From Deinococcus hopiensis KR-140 (lineage in GTDB: Bacteria > Deinococcota > Deinococci > Deinococcales > Deinococcaceae): a DNA stretch of 64,000 nucleotides. Positions 62,884 to 64,000 of the stretch are shown in pieces. The notes under the pieces were generated by a model. It did not search any database and was not told where the DNA came from. It saw nothing but the letters and a program-made list of their open reading frames with translations. Made by a program: the position numbers and the translations under genes. Position 1 is the first letter of the stretch. Every line of letters begins with the position of its first letter. Location: NCBI RefSeq assembly GCF_900176165.1, contig NZ_FWWU01000009.1:918001-982000 (forward strand), in the 5' to 3' direction.

Positions 62884-63669
62884 TCATGCCTCCGCGTGCG
62901 TGTGCCCAAGGTGACTGGAGCTGAACGTCGCCTCGATGTTGTGCGGCGTGTAGACGTGCTCGGGCGTGCCGTCCGCGATGATGCGGCGGTTGACCAGAAC
63001 GAGGTGATCGCACCAGCGCCGGGCCTGCTCCAGATCGTGGGTGACCATAACCACCGAGCGGCCTCCATCGGCCTGTTCGCGCAGCAGGGCCATCAGTTGC
63101 TCCTGCGTCGTGGCGTCCACGCCGGTGAGCGGTTCGTCGAGCAACAGCACCCGTGCGTCCCTCGCCAGCATCCGCGCGAGCAGCACGCGCTGGCGCTGGC
63201 CGCCGCTGAGTGCGCCGATGTGCCGTCCGCGCAAGTCGTACACGCCGGTCTGGCGCAGCGCACCGGCCACCTGCTCGCGGTCGGCCCGGCCTGGCCAGCG
63301 CAGCCAGCCCAGGCGTCCGGTGCGGCCCATCATCGCCACGTCCCACACGGTGACCGGAAAACCCCAGTCCAGCGTCTGCTGCTGGGGCACGTAGGCCACG
63401 TCGTCCCGGGCACTGCCGCCCCCCGAAAACGTCACCTCACCTGAGGACGGCGTGGTCAGGCCCACCAGCGTCTTGAGCAGGGTGCTCTTGCCCGCGCCGT
63501 TGGGCCCGATCACGGCGCTGAAGGTACCTGGCGCGAAGCGCACCGTCGCGCCCTCCAGCGCCGTGTGCGCACCGTACCGTACCGTCAGGTTCTCCACGCC
63601 CAGCATCGGGTCAGGATACTCCGACGGGCCTTGATACTGCGAGGACAGAATCAACTGCGAGGACGTCAC
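62884..63669 (-). CDS. Metal ABC transporter ATP-binding protein
   Basis: Walker A is VIGPNGAGKSTLLKTL, the signature GALSGGQRQRVLLARML, Walker B RVLLLDEPLTGVD and the switch His in VMVTHDLEQAR. The GTG at 63669 overlaps the stop of the binding-protein gene (GTGA). An ATG at 63606 (MLGVENLTVRYG) matches the usual family start and may be the true one, since the first 21 residues are not family-like. Confidence 0.92.
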   Translation of the reverse strand: MTSSQLILSSQYQGPSEYPDPMLGVENLTVRYGAHTALEGATVRFAPGTFSAVIGPNGAGKSTLLKTLVGLTTPSSGEVTFSGGGSARDDVAYVPQQQTLDWGFPVTVWDVAMMGRTGRLGWLRWPGRADREQVAGALRQTGVYDLRGRHIGALSGGQRQRVLLARMLARDARVLLLDEPLTGVDATTQEQLMALLREQADGGRSVVMVTHDLEQARRWCDHLVLVNRRIIADGTPEHVYTPHNIEATFSSSHLGHTHAEA

Positions 63670-64000
63670 CGGAGGGCCTTCACCATGAGGTCCACATTGG
63701 CCCGGAACGCCTTCAGGTAGGTGTCGCCCGTGCTGCCTGCCAGGCCGAGGGCGTCGGTGTAGAGGGGTGGGGCCACTTTCGCGCCTGTTTCCCGCGCCAG
63801 CGTCTGCGCGAGGCGGGCGTTGACCGTGTTTTCGGTAAAGATGATCCGCGCGCCGCTCTTTCTCACCGTCTGAATCAGGCCCGCGAGTTCACGTGCGCTC
63901 GGTTCGCGCTCGGTACCCAGGCCGGGAATAACCACGCCGACGAGCCGCAGGCCGTAGTGGTTGGCAAAGTAATGCAGGCTGTCGTGGTTGGTCACGATCT
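63666..64000 (-). CDS. Metal-binding ABC transporter solute-binding protein, 5' part outside window
   Basis: The C-terminal part of a ZnuA/MntA-type protein: VTNHDSLHYFANHYGLRLVG (metal His), GLGTEREPSARELAGLIQTV, IIFTENTVNARLAQTLARET and YTDALGLAGSTGDTYLKAFR. The final metal ligand is the Asp in YTDALG. The gene continues beyond the right edge. First gene of the operon binding protein, ATPase, permease. Confidence 0.92.
   Translation of the reverse strand, partial: IVTNHDSLHYFANHYGLRLVGVVIPGLGTEREPSARELAGLIQTVRKSGARIIFTENTVNARLAQTLARETGAKVAPPLYTDALGLAGSTGDTYLKAFRANVDLMVKALR

Overview
The window is a high-GC bacterial chromosome segment that I read as Deinococcus. The reasons are a crtB/crtI carotenoid locus, several Deinococcus-type envelope genes, promoters whose -10 box lies 6-7 nt before the start codon (leaderless mRNAs), and families of short palindromic repeats. 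No 16S gene or tRNA is present, so the species cannot be named.

Layout. (1) 1-10.5 kb is ordinary, densely packed chromosome: the end of a GAF/PAS histidine kinase, a LysR regulator, a GNAT acetyltransferase, and an envelope-glycolipid set (GT4 and GT2 glycosyltransferases, an MFS transporter, a polysaccharide deacetylase, a second deacetylase-like/YkoP protein and a lipid-A-disaccharide-synthase-related protein). (2) 10.5-12.7 kb holds small hypothetical genes. (3) 12.7-47.0 kb is a large accessory region with lower and uneven GC. It contains insertion sequences (IS5, IS630 and IS701 types, mostly dead), mini-elements, decayed prophage genes (terminase small and large subunits, a portal-like remnant, holin-like proteins, an endolysin) and an unusual number of very small genes, each with its own promoter and hairpin terminator. 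Many occur two to four times as diverged paralogs. (4) 47-64 kb is again core chromosome: leuS with a leader hairpin, a holin-X-like envelope protein, a methyltransferase followed by crtB and crtI, an astacin-type lipoprotein protease, a lysophospholipase-like hydrolase, OsmC, GrpB, HxlR and nitroreductase genes, and at the edge a metal (Mn/Zn-type) ABC transporter.

The most interesting part is the accessory region. Its right boundary is the 3' end of leuS, and diverged copies of that 3' end recur at about 12.74, 15.32, 36.37 and 37.60 kb. I infer that leuS is an integration hotspot carrying several elements in tandem. Three related control loci near the element right ends (about 36.0, 37.1 and 46.2 kb) carry small Cro/C1-like repressors that share a C-terminal tail. 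In the two intact ones the DNA-binding half has been exchanged, and the operator palindromes upstream have changed with it. A perfect TGACA-N4-TGTCA palindrome stands exactly 24 nt before three unrelated-looking small genes, which suggests a shared regulator of the array. Families of tiny membrane proteins (32 aa, three copies), small proteins ending in a GCEG tail (two copies) and a TRRVDRY-type family (three copies) look undescribed.

I could not run database searches, structure prediction or alignments. Family names come from recognised motifs, and all repeat comparisons were made by eye.
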